Shown: piece by piece, positions 26,882 to 37,022 of the stretch
Position numbering within the stretch: the stretch's first letter is position 1
How the letters are laid out: each line of letters opens with the position of its first letter
Assembly: GCA_963718065.1 (NCBI GenBank)
Contig: CAVQYE010000019.1
Span: 186,001-250,000, forward strand
Reading direction: 5' to 3'
Length of the DNA stretch: 64,000 nucleotides
DNA from: CAVPGP01 sp963718065
Lineage (GTDB): Bacteria > Actinomycetota > Thermoleophilia > Gaiellales > Gaiellaceae
Notes under the pieces: model-generated
The model's input: only the letters and a program-made list of their open reading frames with translations
What the model was told of the DNA's origin: nothing
Databases searched by the model: none
Translations under genes and position numbers: made by a program

Positions 26882-29308
26882 GTGTCCGTGCGCAGGGTCG
26901 TCCTCGTGCTTGCGGCCCTGGCCGCTGTCGCCACCCTCGGCGGTTCGAGCGGTGCGATAGCCCATGCGGCCGGCTCGGTCGAGGTCGTCGTGACGCTGAA
27001 GGCGCCGCCGCTGGCGCAGGTTCCGCGCAGCACCGCACGCCTGGATCTCGACTCGGCCGCGAGCAAGGCCTACCTCGCCGGGCTCGAGCGGCAGCAGAAC
27101 GCGGTCGCGTCGCGAATCGTCGCCGCGATCCCCGGCGCCCGTCCCCGCTGGCGCTACGGCGTGACGCTGAACGGGCTCGCGATCGTCGTCCCAAGCCGGC
27201 AGGTGGCAAAGCTCGAGCACGTCGCCGGCGTCGACCACGTCTGGCCGACGGCGACGTATCACCTCGCTCGCACCACGGTGGGCACGGCGGCGGCGATCGG
27301 CCCGGCCGTCGACGCGATCGGCGCCTCCGCACTCTGGGGTCCGACCTTCGCCTCGGCTGGGAACGGGGTGAAGATCGCGATCATCGACGACGGGCTCGAC
27401 CAGAGCCATCCCTTCTTCAACCCGAGCGGCTTCACGATGCCGGCCGGGTATCCGAAGGGGAACACCGCGTACACGACGGCCAAGGTGATCGTCGCGCGCG
27501 CGTTCCCGCCGCCGAGCCCGAAGTACGTGGACGCCAACAAGCCCTTCGACGCCAAGAACTCGTTCCACGCGACGCACGTCGCAGGCATCGCCGCCGGCGA
27601 CCGCGGCACGCGTTCGCCGCAGGGCGCGATCTCGGGCGTGGCGCCGATGGCCTATCTCGGCAACTACAAGGCCCTGACGATCCCGACACCCGACTTCGGG
27701 CTGGACGGCAATGCGCCGGAGCTCGCGAAGGCGATCGACCAGGCGGTGCTCGACGGCATGGACGTGATCAACATGTCCCTCGGCGAGCCGGAGATCGAGC
27801 CGTCGCGCGATCTCGTCGTCAAGGCGATCCAGGGTGCGACGGCGGCCGGCGTGGTGGCGGCGATTGCGGCGGGGAACGACTTCAACGACTTCGGCTACGG
27901 CTCCGTCGGCTCGCCCGGAAGCGCCGCGGCCGCGATCACGGCCGGCGCCTCGACCGGCACCAACGCGATGGCCTACTTCTCGTCGTCGGGACCGACCCCG
28001 CTCTCGCTCCGCCTGAAGCCCGACGTGACCGCGCCCGGGGCATCGATCCTCTCGTCGGTCCCCGACGGGGAGTACTCGGAGCTCTCCGGGACGAGCATGG
28101 CGTCGCCGCACGTCGCCGGCGCCGTCGCGTTGCTGGTCCAGCGCCATCCGACCTGGACGCCCGAGCAGATCAAGTCGGCGCTCGCCCAGAGTGCCGCCGT
28201 GCTCGGCGTGCCGGTGATGCGGCAGGGCGGCGGCCTGATCGACCTCCGCCAGGCCGACACGCCCCTCCTCTTCGCCTCCCCCACCTCGCTCTCGTTCGGC
28301 GAGCTGCATCCGGGCGCGCCTGCCGTCACGCAGACGATCCAGCTCGCCGACGCCGGCGGCGGCGCCGGTGCGTGGACGGCGACCGTCGAGGTTCGCGACG
28401 GCCAGGGCTCTCAGGTGCTCGCGTCGCCACCCGTCGTCACCGTGCCGGGATCGCTGCAGGTGAGCGCCACGGTTCCGGCCGGGCTTCCCGAGGGCGATCA
28501 CGCCGGCTACATCGTCCTGCGAAAGGACGCCGTCACGCGGCGGATTCCGTACTGGTTCACGGTCAGCGTGCCCCGCCTCGCCGACGAGCCTCACGTGACT
28601 CTTCGTCGCGCCGGCACCTACTCGGGCACGACGCGGGGCAAGCTCTCGCTCGTCTCCGCGTACCGCTATCCGACCGATCCCGCGGGCGCGGGCGTGACAG
28701 CCGCCATGCCCGGGCCCGAGCAGGCGTACCGCGTCACGATCCCGGCCGGCATCGCGAACTTCGGCGCAGTCGTCCTCTCGGGCACGGCCGAGGCGCGCAT
28801 CGTCCTCGCCGGCAACGAGACACGCCTCGCCGGGTACGCCGCACTCCCGCTCTATCTCAACCCGTACACCGATCGCTACGGCGAGCACGTCCCCGCCGTG
28901 GGCGTAGCGGTGCCCGCGCCGGGTGCGTACGACATCGTGCTCGACACGCACGCTGCCGCGAAGGCCGGCGCCTACTCGTTCCACTACTGGGTGAACGACA
29001 CCACGCCGCCGGCGATCCGCGTCCTCACCGCGAAGGTCGCTGTCGGCAAGACACTCGCGATCGCGCTCACCGACACGGGCGCCGGGGTCGATCCCGGCTC
29101 GATCGTCGTGCGCATCGACGGGGCGAAGCGCACGTATCGGTTCTCGCGCGCCGCCGGGCGCATCAACGTCTCGCTCGGCAGCCTCGGGCGCGGCCGCCAC
29201 AAGCTGGTCGTCACGGCCGCCGACTGGCAGGAGACGAAGAACAACGAGAACCAGTCGCGGATCCTGCCGAACACCCGCACGCTGACGACGAGCTTCGTCG
29301 TCCGCTAG
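26882..29308 (+). CDS. Secreted subtilisin-like serine protease (S8)
   Basis: An 808-residue preproenzyme from a GTG start. A signal peptide is followed by an I9-type propeptide (residues about 35-120). The S8 catalytic triad lies in IAIIDDGLDQSHPFF (Asp), FHATHVAGIAAG (His) and LSGTSMASPHVAGAVALL (Ser), with a VAAIAAGNDFNDFG oxyanion segment. The C-terminal half (about residue 440 on) consists of beta-sandwich domains and ends in a basic strand. It would degrade extracellular protein or process surface proteins. The frame is intact throughout. Confidence 0.93.
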   Translation: MSVRRVVLVLAALAAVATLGGSSGAIAHAAGSVEVVVTLKAPPLAQVPRSTARLDLDSAASKAYLAGLERQQNAVASRIVAAIPGARPRWRYGVTLNGLAIVVPSRQVAKLEHVAGVDHVWPTATYHLARTTVGTAAAIGPAVDAIGASALWGPTFASAGNGVKIAIIDDGLDQSHPFFNPSGFTMPAGYPKGNTAYTTAKVIVARAFPPPSPKYVDANKPFDAKNSFHATHVAGIAAGDRGTRSPQGAISGVAPMAYLGNYKALTIPTPDFGLDGNAPELAKAIDQAVLDGMDVINMSLGEPEIEPSRDLVVKAIQGATAAGVVAAIAAGNDFNDFGYGSVGSPGSAAAAITAGASTGTNAMAYFSSSGPTPLSLRLKPDVTAPGASILSSVPDGEYSELSGTSMASPHVAGAVALLVQRHPTWTPEQIKSALAQSAAVLGVPVMRQGGGLIDLRQADTPLLFASPTSLSFGELHPGAPAVTQTIQLADAGGGAGAWTATVEVRDGQGSQVLASPPVVTVPGSLQVSATVPAGLPEGDHAGYIVLRKDAVTRRIPYWFTVSVPRLADEPHVTLRRAGTYSGTTRGKLSLVSAYRYPTDPAGAGVTAAMPGPEQAYRVTIPAGIANFGAVVLSGTAEARIVLAGNETRLAGYAALPLYLNPYTDRYGEHVPAVGVAVPAPGAYDIVLDTHAAAKAGAYSFHYWVNDTTPPAIRVLTAKVAVGKTLAIALTDTGAGVDPGSIVVRIDGAKRTYRFSRAAGRINVSLGSLGRGRHKLVVTAADWQETKNNENQSRILPNTRTLTTSFVVR

Positions 29309-29319
29309 ACGCGGCCCTC

Positions 29320-29547
29320 CTACGTCTTCCGGTCGGGCTCGATCGTCGGCAGGTTCTCGAGGTCCCGCTGCACGGCCGCCTCGAACTCGTCGCTCTCGGT
29401 CTTCAGCAGCTTCAGCTGCGACTTGCGCTTCGCCCGGTCGCGGCGGCGACGCGCCTCGTTGCCGAACCTCGGCGCGAGCCGTGGCCATTCCGCACCGATC
29501 ACGACCGTGGCGGCGGCGAGCAGCAAGAAGACTGAGAAGAGGCCCAT
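29320..29547 (-). CDS. Small single-pass membrane protein
   Basis: A 75-residue product: one N-terminal helix (GLFSVFLLLAAATVVIGA), then a strongly basic segment (NEARRRRDRAKRKSQL) and an acidic C-terminal helix. It sits in the gap between the protease and the cupredoxin gene, convergent with the protease. No family is recognised; the clean start and normal codon use make it a probable gene. Confidence 0.55.
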   Translation of the reverse strand: MGLFSVFLLLAAATVVIGAEWPRLAPRFGNEARRRRDRAKRKSQLKLLKTESDEFEAAVQRDLENLPTIEPDRKT

Positions 29548-29589
29548 GGCCCGATTCTAGCCCCGCAGAAACGGTGGTACCCTCGTCCG

Positions 29590-30846
29590 GTGCGGATCGC
29601 CCTCCGCTTTGCGCTCGGCCTGGCCGCGCTGGCGTTTCCCGGGCACGCGCTGGCAGGTGAGCAGACGCTCGTCTTCCGGACCGCACCGATCACGATCGGC
29701 GCCTACGAGGTCGGCCAGGGCGTCCAGGTGATCGACCATCCGCAGGTCGACGGCTACGTCGTCGGCATGAGCGCAGACGTCGTCGACGCCGACGGCAACC
29801 TCGTGCCGATTCGCCGGGTGATGCTCCACCACGTCGTCTTCGCGAAGATCGGCACGCCCGACCTCACGTGCCCGAGCGCCGCCACGCAGCGCTTCTACGC
29901 CAGCGGCGAGGAGCGCATGCAGCTCGCCTTGCCGCCGGGTTACGGCTATCCGAATCGCGGCCTCGACAACTGGGGCCTCCTCTACATGCTGATGAACCAC
30001 CGCCCGGTCGCGGACACGGTGCGGGTGCAGTACACGGTGCGCTACGTCACCGACGAGCCGCTGCAGGCGGTGAAGCCCGTCTGGCTCGACGAGCACAACT
30101 GCTCCGCGGACCCGATCTTCAACGTCCCCGGTAACGGCAAGGTGTTCTCGACGTGGACGAAGACAACCGACTGGGTCGCTCCGGAGGACGGGGTCGTCGT
30201 CGCCCTCGGCGGCCACCTGCACGGCGGCGGCCTGCGGCTCGAGCTCGCGGACACGACCTGCGGCCGGGCGCTGTACACCTCCGAGCCCACGTGGGGGTTG
30301 CCGCTGATCAAGCCGGTGATGCACGAGCCAGGGCCGCTGCACATGAGCACCTTCACGAGCACAGAAGGGTTGCCGGTCGCTGCCGGAGCCCGGCTGCGGC
30401 TCTCGGCGGTCTACGACAACAGCCTGCCCCACGTCCGCGCGATGGGGATCATGCTCGCCTACTTCGCGCCGAAGCCGGTCATTGCCTGCGGGCCTCTGCC
30501 GGTTCTCCAGCCGGATCCCGCGAGCCGGCCGGGGACGCCGCCGCGCATCAAGCTGCCGCTGTTGCGCGAGCCGAAGGGGCCCTTCGCCGGCCTGCAAGCC
30601 ACGTTCGTCAGCGACTACGCGTACGGGCGCCAGCGGGTCACGGTCAAGAAGGGCTCGACCTTCACGTGGCGCTTCGCGGGGCCCGCATTGCACGACGTCA
30701 CGCTCGCGAGCGGACCGGTCGGGTTCGCGTCTCCGTGGTCACCGGCCGGCTCGACGTTCTCCTTCAGGTTCACGAGAGCCGGCACCTACCGGCTGTTCTG
30801 CTCCCTCCACCCCGCGCGCATGACCCAGGTCGTGATCGTGCGCTAA
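29590..30846 (+). CDS. Secreted protein with C-terminal cupredoxin domain
   Basis: A 418-residue protein from a GTG start with a signal peptide ending near ALAGEQ. The central part has VMLHHVVFAKIG and VVVALGGHLHGGGLRL, histidine pairs like those of copper type II monooxygenase (PHM-like) domains. The last 90 residues form a plastocyanin-like domain, with LHDVTLASG and RLFCSLHPARMTQVV giving the His, Cys, His, Met ligands of a type I copper site. An extracytoplasmic copper or redox protein is likely; the reaction is not clear. Confidence 0.75.
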   Translation: MRIALRFALGLAALAFPGHALAGEQTLVFRTAPITIGAYEVGQGVQVIDHPQVDGYVVGMSADVVDADGNLVPIRRVMLHHVVFAKIGTPDLTCPSAATQRFYASGEERMQLALPPGYGYPNRGLDNWGLLYMLMNHRPVADTVRVQYTVRYVTDEPLQAVKPVWLDEHNCSADPIFNVPGNGKVFSTWTKTTDWVAPEDGVVVALGGHLHGGGLRLELADTTCGRALYTSEPTWGLPLIKPVMHEPGPLHMSTFTSTEGLPVAAGARLRLSAVYDNSLPHVRAMGIMLAYFAPKPVIACGPLPVLQPDPASRPGTPPRIKLPLLREPKGPFAGLQATFVSDYAYGRQRVTVKKGSTFTWRFAGPALHDVTLASGPVGFASPWSPAGSTFSFRFTRAGTYRLFCSLHPARMTQVVIVR

Positions 30847-30877
30847 GGGCTGGCCCGCCCGCTGCCGATAGGAAACC

Positions 30878-31039
30878 ATGCTCACGCTGGGGATCTCAGC
30901 CGCGACACTCGTGCTAGCCGCCTCGATGGTGCGTGCACTCTTCGTGCAGGCCAGGATCGCCCCGCCGTTCTGCCATCGCTGCGGCGAGAAGCTCGAGCGT
31001 CGCCGCCTCGGCGACAAGATCTGCAACTGCCGCCACTGA
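30878..31039 (+). CDS. 53-residue membrane-anchored zinc-ribbon miniprotein
   Basis: The frame starts at ATG 30878: a hydrophobic helix (residues about 3-24), then PPFCHRCGEKLERRRLG and ICNCRH at the C-terminus. The four cysteines (CxxC and CxC) suit one zinc site on the cytoplasmic side. There is no strong ribosome-binding site, but the motif layout and the stop just after the second Cys pair support a real gene. Similar helix-plus-ribbon miniproteins occur in actinobacteria with unknown roles. Confidence 0.55.
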   Translation: MLTLGISAATLVLAASMVRALFVQARIAPPFCHRCGEKLERRRLGDKICNCRH

Positions 31040-31125
31040 GCCCCTGAAGCGCGCGTCGCCTCGGTTTCCGGGCGCAGCCGCGAGTCTTTTGCAGGTCATA
31101 ACAATCTGCCGTCAAACTCGGTGGG

Positions 31126-31947
31126 ATGGTCAGGCGCTCTGCGCTCCTACTCGCGGTTCCACTCGCGCTCATCGTGCTCGCCGGCTGCGGCGGCTCGCAG
31201 GAGTCGGCGACGACCTCGACCGCCGGCCCGGCCGGGACGACGACCTCGTCGGACGAGAAGATGGCCGTCTACCCGTACTTCCTCCGCAACGAGCAGGTCG
31301 CCATCACGCGCGCACACGTCCCCAAGAGCGCCGGCGTCGCGCGCGCCTCGGTCGAGGCGCTGCTGGCCGGCGCGCCCGAGGGGTCGTCGACCGCGATCCC
31401 GGACGGCACACGCCTCCTCGGGCTGACGATCGCCGACGGGGTCGCCACGGTCGACCTCTCGAAGGAGTTCGGCTCGGGCGGCGGCTCCTCGTCGATGCTG
31501 GGCCGCCTTGCCCAGGTCGTCTACACGTTGACCCAGTTCCCGTCCGTCACCGGCGTCGACTTCAAGCTCGATGGCAAGCCGGCGACGACGCTCGGCGGCG
31601 AGGGCGTCGTCCTCGATCACCCGCAGACCCGCGCCGACTACGAGGACCAGACGCCCGTGATCCTCGTCGAGACGCCCCTCCCCGGCGACGACGTCACGAG
31701 CCCGGTTCGGATCGCCGGCACCTCGAACACGTTCGAGGCCAACATGCACCTCGACATCTACCAGGGCGAGAAGAAGCTGGTCGACACCTTCCTGACGGCG
31801 ACCTCCGGCTCGGGCGAGCGCGGCACCTTCGAGACGTCGGTACCCGTCGACGTCACGGGCGACGTGCGGATCGTGCTCTACGCCCCGTCGGCAGAGGACG
31901 GGAGCCCACAGCACCAGGTCGACGTGCCGGTCACGATCTCCGGTTGA
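31126..31947 (+). CDS. Lipoprotein with GerMN and Gmad2 domains
   Basis: A 273-residue lipoprotein. The signal peptide ends in a lipobox LIVLAGCGG with the modified Cys near residue 21. After a Ser/Thr-rich linker the GerMN domain follows (FLRNEQVAITRAHVPKS, VARASVEALLAG, GVATVDLSKEF, VYTLTQFPSVTGVDF), then a Gmad2 immunoglobulin-like domain (VETPLPGDDVTSPVRIAGTS to the C-terminus). In spore formers GerM proteins act in envelope assembly; in actinobacteria the pair is common on cell-surface lipoproteins of unknown function. Confidence 0.9.
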   Translation: MVRRSALLLAVPLALIVLAGCGGSQESATTSTAGPAGTTTSSDEKMAVYPYFLRNEQVAITRAHVPKSAGVARASVEALLAGAPEGSSTAIPDGTRLLGLTIADGVATVDLSKEFGSGGGSSSMLGRLAQVVYTLTQFPSVTGVDFKLDGKPATTLGGEGVVLDHPQTRADYEDQTPVILVETPLPGDDVTSPVRIAGTSNTFEANMHLDIYQGEKKLVDTFLTATSGSGERGTFETSVPVDVTGDVRIVLYAPSAEDGSPQHQVDVPVTISG

Positions 31948-32108
31948 ACGCGCGCCGGCGCAGCCGGGAGCAGGACGACCGCCCGCCGATCTGCCCCGCG
32001 TGCGGCGTCACGATGGGGATGATCCTCGACGACGAGGGCCGGACGAGCTACGTCTGCCTGGAGTGCGGCTTCGAGGACGAGACGCCGCCCCGCGCCGGGC
32101 ACTCCTGA
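31944..32108 (+). CDS. 54-residue zinc-ribbon protein
   Basis: A TTG at 31944 overlaps the lipoprotein stop (TTGA). The product is a basic N-terminus followed by a classical zinc ribbon, PPICPACGVTMGMILD and YVCLECGFEDE (two CxxC pairs 20 residues apart), and a short tail. Translational coupling to the lipoprotein gene is likely. No function is known. The alternative start is unclear because no ATG or GTG lies before the first cysteine. Confidence 0.6.
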   Translation: MNARRRSREQDDRPPICPACGVTMGMILDDEGRTSYVCLECGFEDETPPRAGHS

Positions 32109-32147
32109 CCCGGGCGCAGCCGCGGGCGGCCGGAATTCACCCTGCGG

Positions 32148-34208
32148 GTGCATCGTGCCGATGTCATCTGGGTGACGACGAATCGATTCTCGACGGCGGT
32201 CGCCGCCCTGTCGATCCTGCTCGGCACCGTCGTGCTTCTGGGCTCGGCGCTCGGGAGCGAGGGGCTCACCACCCTTGGGCCGGGGCATACGACGATGAAG
32301 GTGAATACCGCCTTCGCCCTGTGCGCCCTGGGTGCGGCCTTGCTGCTCCGCCGGTTCGGCCTTCGCGGCGCGTCGGCCGGCCTCGGGCTGCTCGTCGTGG
32401 CGATCGGAGCCGTCACCCTCGTCGAGTACATCACCGGGCTGGGCCACGGGTTCGACGAGCTCGTCTTCGCCGATCTGAACCGCGCCCAGGCCGGGCGGAT
32501 GGGAATCAACACCGCGACTGCGTTCTGCTTGCTCGGCGCGGCGGTCGTGCTGCTGCAGCGCAAAGGGCGGCGGCGCACGCTGGCGGCGCACGCCTGTGCG
32601 ATCGGCGCGCTGACCATTGGTTTTCTCGCAGTCATGGGCTACGTGAACGGAGTCAAGGCGCTCTACGGGCCGGCCTCGTACACGGCGATGGCGCTGAGCA
32701 CGGCGCTCGCGGTCAGCCTGATCGCGCTTGCCGTCCTCGCATCGTCCGCAGAATATGGATTGCCTGCGATCGCCCTCGCGCCGACCCCCGGCGGTCGGCT
32801 GGCTCGAAGGCTCTTGCCCATCGCGGGCGCTCCGATCCTCCTCCATGCAGTCCGCTCGAGAGCAGTGCACGCGGACCTGGTGTCGCCCGACGTCGGCGCC
32901 TGGCTCGTCGGCACGGCTGTCGTCGCCGTGCTCGTCGTCACTGTCCTCCTCGTCGCCAGAGCGACCGACCGGACCGAAGTGACGCGCGCCCTCCTCGCGA
33001 CGGTCGTCGAGTCCTCGAGCGAGGCGATCGTGACGACGACCGCAAAGCGTGTCGTGACGTCCTGGAACCGCGGCGCGGAACGGCTTTACGGCTGGCCGGC
33101 CGCCGAGGCGATCGGACGCCCGATCGCGTTCCTCCTCCCGCCCGGACACCACGACGACATCGAGCTACTCGGGCCCGCCGCAGCGGGGCAACGAATCGGC
33201 GACCACGAGACGGTCCGGTTACACCGGGACGGGAGCCGCGTTCACATCGCGCTGACGATCTGGACGATGTTCGACGAGGCCGGCGCAATCGAGGGCTACG
33301 GCAGCATCGCGCAGGACATCGGCGAGCGGCTCGCGCTCGAGAAACAGCGGGAGTCGCTGATCGAGGTGCAGAAGTTCGAGAGTCTCGGCGTCCTCGCAGG
33401 CGGCATCGCCCACAACTTCAACAACCTCCTTCTCGCCGTGCTCGGCAACGCCGGCCTCGCCCTGGCAACGCTGCCGGAGAGCTCGCCCGAACGGCCGCGG
33501 CTCGAACAGATCGAGGTCGCCGCGACGCGCGCCGCGGAGCTGGCCCGCGACATGCTCGCCTACTCCGGGGAGGGCACGATCATCGTCGAGCCCGTCGACC
33601 TGCCCGCCCTCGTGGAAGAGACCGGGCGACTCGTCTCCGCCGGTAATGCAGGCGTGATCGAGATCGACTACCGCTTCGAGCAAGGCCTGCCGCCGATCGT
33701 CGCCGACGCGACCCAGATTCGCCAAGCCGTGATGAGTCTCGTCACGAACGCCGTCGAGGCGCTCGGCCCGGGCGGGGGCTCGATCGAGATCCGCGCGGAC
33801 ACGGTGAACGACGTTCCGGGTGACGGCTTTCGGCTCCCGGACGCGATGGCCCCCGGCCCCTACGTGCGGCTGGAGGTCGAAGACGGCGGCGTCGGCATGG
33901 ACGACGAGACGCTCGCGAATCTCTTCGATCCGTTCTTCACGACCAAGTTCGTCGGACGGGGGCTCGGGCTCGCCGCCGTCCTCGGCATCGTCCGGGGCCA
34001 CGGCGGCGCAATCCGCATCACCACCGAGCTCGGCTCCGGGACGGTGACGACCTTGCTGTTCCCGTGCGCGCCGCTGACCGAGGTCGACGACGGCGACCTC
34101 GGATCGCCGCACGTCTCACTGGGAAGCAGCGGCACACGGGTACCGCTCGCCACCGCCGGCAGCGCGGGATACCACAAACGACCCACGCTCGAACCGCAAG
34201 CGCTCTGA
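32148..34208 (+). CDS. Membrane-bound PAS sensor histidine kinase
   Basis: A 686-residue protein. The N-terminal about 260 residues hold seven or so membrane helices (a MASE-like sensor region), ending near VVAVLVVTVLLVARATDRTE. A PAS domain (about 285-395: SSEAIVTTTAKRVVTSWNRG, AERLYGWPAAEAIGRP) leads to the phosphoacceptor box LGVLAGGIAHNFNNLLLAVL and an HATPase domain (SLVTNAVEALGPGGG, VEDGGVGMDDE, GLGLAAVLGIV). The usual Asp after the phospho-His is Asn here; the His is present. No receiver domain or regulator gene is adjacent. GTG codons at 32148 and 32172 are both possible starts. Confidence 0.87.
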   Translation: MHRADVIWVTTNRFSTAVAALSILLGTVVLLGSALGSEGLTTLGPGHTTMKVNTAFALCALGAALLLRRFGLRGASAGLGLLVVAIGAVTLVEYITGLGHGFDELVFADLNRAQAGRMGINTATAFCLLGAAVVLLQRKGRRRTLAAHACAIGALTIGFLAVMGYVNGVKALYGPASYTAMALSTALAVSLIALAVLASSAEYGLPAIALAPTPGGRLARRLLPIAGAPILLHAVRSRAVHADLVSPDVGAWLVGTAVVAVLVVTVLLVARATDRTEVTRALLATVVESSSEAIVTTTAKRVVTSWNRGAERLYGWPAAEAIGRPIAFLLPPGHHDDIELLGPAAAGQRIGDHETVRLHRDGSRVHIALTIWTMFDEAGAIEGYGSIAQDIGERLALEKQRESLIEVQKFESLGVLAGGIAHNFNNLLLAVLGNAGLALATLPESSPERPRLEQIEVAATRAAELARDMLAYSGEGTIIVEPVDLPALVEETGRLVSAGNAGVIEIDYRFEQGLPPIVADATQIRQAVMSLVTNAVEALGPGGGSIEIRADTVNDVPGDGFRLPDAMAPGPYVRLEVEDGGVGMDDETLANLFDPFFTTKFVGRGLGLAAVLGIVRGHGGAIRITTELGSGTVTTLLFPCAPLTEVDDGDLGSPHVSLGSSGTRVPLATAGSAGYHKRPTLEPQAL

Positions 34209-34213
34209 CGATC

Positions 34214-34288
<75 letters not shown>

Positions 34289-34317
34289 TCGCTCGGCGGC
34301 CGGAATTGTAGCCGTCG

Positions 34318-35963
34318 CTACACGTACTCGCCGACGGCCTCTTTGATCTTTCGCAGGGCGTCCTGGAGCTCCGTCAGCCGCTCGTTCGACGCCGTCGGCA
34401 GCTCGCGGCGAATCTGGCGCTGGGCGATCCGGAAGAGGAGCTCCTTGCCGGTCGCCTCGTCGATTCCCTCGGTCTGCAGACGGGCGTCGAGCTCGGCCAC
34501 GAGCCCGTTGCCGTCGTCGTCCAGCGGCGTCCCGTGCACGAGATGGTTGCGGATCGCGCGGTGCACGGGATCGTCGAAGTCCTGCTCCGGCAGATCGCCG
34601 AGGTGCTTGCGCACGCGACTCGTAGGCGTACGCGGCCGCGAGCGTGTTGCGCTCCAGTCGCTGGTCGCGGTCGAGCAGCTTCGTCGAGACGACACCCTGC
34701 GAGCCGACGCGGGCGCGCGACGAGCCCCGCGGCCGTCTCGGCCGGCAAGTCGAGCCTGTCCGCCGCGAGCTTGACGGCGTCGTGGCGGTCCGGCGAGTCC
34801 TCGAAGCGCCCGAGGAGCTCCTTCACGCGCCTGAATCCTTCCTGCTGGTCCGGCGCCCGCTCGATCTCGAGGCGGACGCGGTAGCTGAGGTACGGCTCGG
34901 CGGTGCCGAGGCGTTCCTCGAAGCCCGCCGGCTCGTCCGCCGGGTCACTTCCTGGAGGCAGCGCCACGACCTTGACCTCGAAGCCCTTGGCGGCGGCGAG
35001 CTCCATCCCGCGCAGCGTCGCCGCCTGGCCGGCGGCGTCGCCGTCGAAGCAGAGCCAGACCCGGTGCGTCAGGTGCGCGAGCTCGCGGAGCTGCGCCTCG
35101 GTCAGCGCGGTGCCCATCGACGCGACCACCGGCTCGAACCCCGCCTGGCGCAGCGCGATCACGTCGGTGTTCCCCTCGACGACGACTGCCCGGTCCTCCT
35201 TCGCGATCGACTGGCGAGCCTTGTCGAGGCCGTAGACGACCTCCGCCTTGTGGAAGAGATCGGACTCCGGCGAGTTGACGTACTTCGCCGGCAGCGGGTC
35301 GTCCTCGTGCAGCTTGCGAGCCTGGAAGCCGCGGACGCGCCCGCGCGCGTCGGTCAGCGGAAAGAGGAGCCGCCGCTGGAAGTACTCGGAGCCGTTCTGG
35401 CGCATCAGGCCGCCGGCGCGCAGCTCGTCACGCGTGAAGCCGCGCTCGAGCGCCTTGCGGACGAGCATGTCGCCGCCGAGCGCGAGTCCGAGCCGGAACT
35501 CGCGGCAGACCTCCTCGCGCAGGCCGCGACCGGCGAGATAGTCGCGGGCGAACGAGCCCGCCTCAGTGTCCCAGAGGATCCGCTCGTAGAAGGCTGCGGC
35601 CGCGTCGAGCAGGTCGAGCTGGCGCTTGCGACGGTTGCGCGCGACCTCCTGCGCCGGCGACGACTCCTCGTACTCGAGCTCGATGCCGAAGCGGTCGGCG
35701 AGCCATTCGATCGCGCCGACGAAGTCGAGATTCTGCTTCTTCTCGACGAACGAGATCATGTCGCCCTTCTCGCCGCAGCCGAAGCAGTTGTAGTACTTCT
35801 CGACCGGGTTGACCGAGAAGCTCGGCGTCCGCTCCTCGTGGAACGGGCAGCGTGCCTTGTAGTGGGCGCCGGCCTTTCGGAGCTGTGTATAGGCGGAGAC
35901 GACCTCGATGAAGTCGGCCCGCGCCTTCACCTGCTCGATCGATGTGTCCTTGATCCTTGCCAT
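34318..35963 (-). CDS. dnaG: DNA primase DnaG (frame broken)
   Basis: Synthesises RNA primers at the replication fork. The N-terminal zinc domain has CPFHEERTPSFSV and YYNCFGCGEKGD (Cys-x2-His and Cys-x2-Cys). The core includes AGGLMRQNG and GRVRGFQARKL, and the TOPRIM part has VVVEGNTDVIALRQAG and WLCFDGDAAG. Breaks near 34725 and 34625 move the C-terminal helicase-interaction region into another frame, which ends in RKIKEAVGEYV. The ATG at 35963 shares one base with the dgt stop. As an essential gene, the breaks are more likely sequence errors than decay. Confidence 0.9.
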
Positions 35964-36923
35964 CAGGTATCGAGCTGCTCAGCGTACGACAGTGCGTACC
36001 GGTCGGTCATGCCGGCGATGAAGGCGACGATCTCGTCCGGTCCGTCCCCGCGGTCCGCGAGGTGGTCGAAGATCCGCCGGATCGCCACCGCGGCACGCCG
36101 GTGCTCGTTGCGCGTCACCTCGCCGAGGTAGACCCGCTCGAACATGAACGCCCGCAGCGAGAGCATGGCGCCGCCGATCTCGTCGCTCTGGACGATGTCG
36201 CCCGCCCGGGCCGACTGCTCGACGAGGTCGTGCACGAGCGTGTCGATCCGCGCCGAGCCTTTCGGCCCGAGCAGCTGGATCTCGTCGCGCGGCAGATCCT
36301 CCTCGGCGAGGAGCCCGTAGCGGATCGCGTCGTCGATGTCGTGGTTGATGTACGCGACGCGGTCGACGAGCCGGACGATCTTGCCCTCGAGCGTCTCCGG
36401 TTCGAGGGGCCCCGTGTGCGTGAGGATGCCGTTCCGCACCTCGTGGGTCAGGTTCAGCGCCGCGCGCGACCTGCTCCGACTGGACGTTGTGCCGGAAGCG
36501 GCGGTCGAAGCGCTGCTGGAGGGCGGCGTCGAGTGCCTCCTCGCCGGCGTGGCCGAACGGCGGGTGCCCCATGTCGTGGCCGAGCCCGATCGCCTCGGTC
36601 AGGTCCTCGTTCAGCTGCAGCGCCCGCGCGACGACGCGTGAGATCGCGGTCGTCTCCAAGGTGTGCGTCATCCGTGTCCGGTAGTGGTCGTTCGCCGGGT
36701 CGATAAAGACCTGCGTCTTCTGCTTCAGGCGGCGGAACGGCTTCGAGTGGACGATGCGGTCGCGGTCGCGCTGGAACGGCGTGCGCACCCCGCACTCGTC
36801 CTCGTCGCGCTCGCGCCCGCGCGTCTCGTAGGAGCGCACCGCGAGCGGCGACAGCGAAGCATCCTCCTGCTCGCGAACGCGAGCCTCGAAGGCGTGAGCA
36901 ATCCGTCCGGCGAGCTCCGGCAT
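35963..36923 (-). CDS. dgt: dGTPase-like HD-domain triphosphohydrolase (frame broken)
   Basis: An HD-superfamily dNTP triphosphohydrolase. Motifs: TPFQRDRDRIVHSKPFRRLK, TRMTHTLETTAISRVVARAL, GLGHDMGHPPFGHAGEEAL (metal-binding His-Asp) and, after a break near 36470, LVDRVAYINHDIDDAIR. It converts dNTPs to nucleosides and triphosphate. The ATG at 36923 (PELAGRIAHAFEAR) is preferred to 36959. The dgt-dnaG order with a one-base overlap is common in actinobacteria and suggests co-transcription. Confidence 0.87.
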
Positions 36924-37022
36924 GGCCTCACAGTAGACGCTGTGCCGGTCGCCCCGCATGCGGTGAAACTTGGTGCTGAATCGTCACGGACCCGTGCCGT
37001 TGGGGCATCTATCCTGTCTGCC

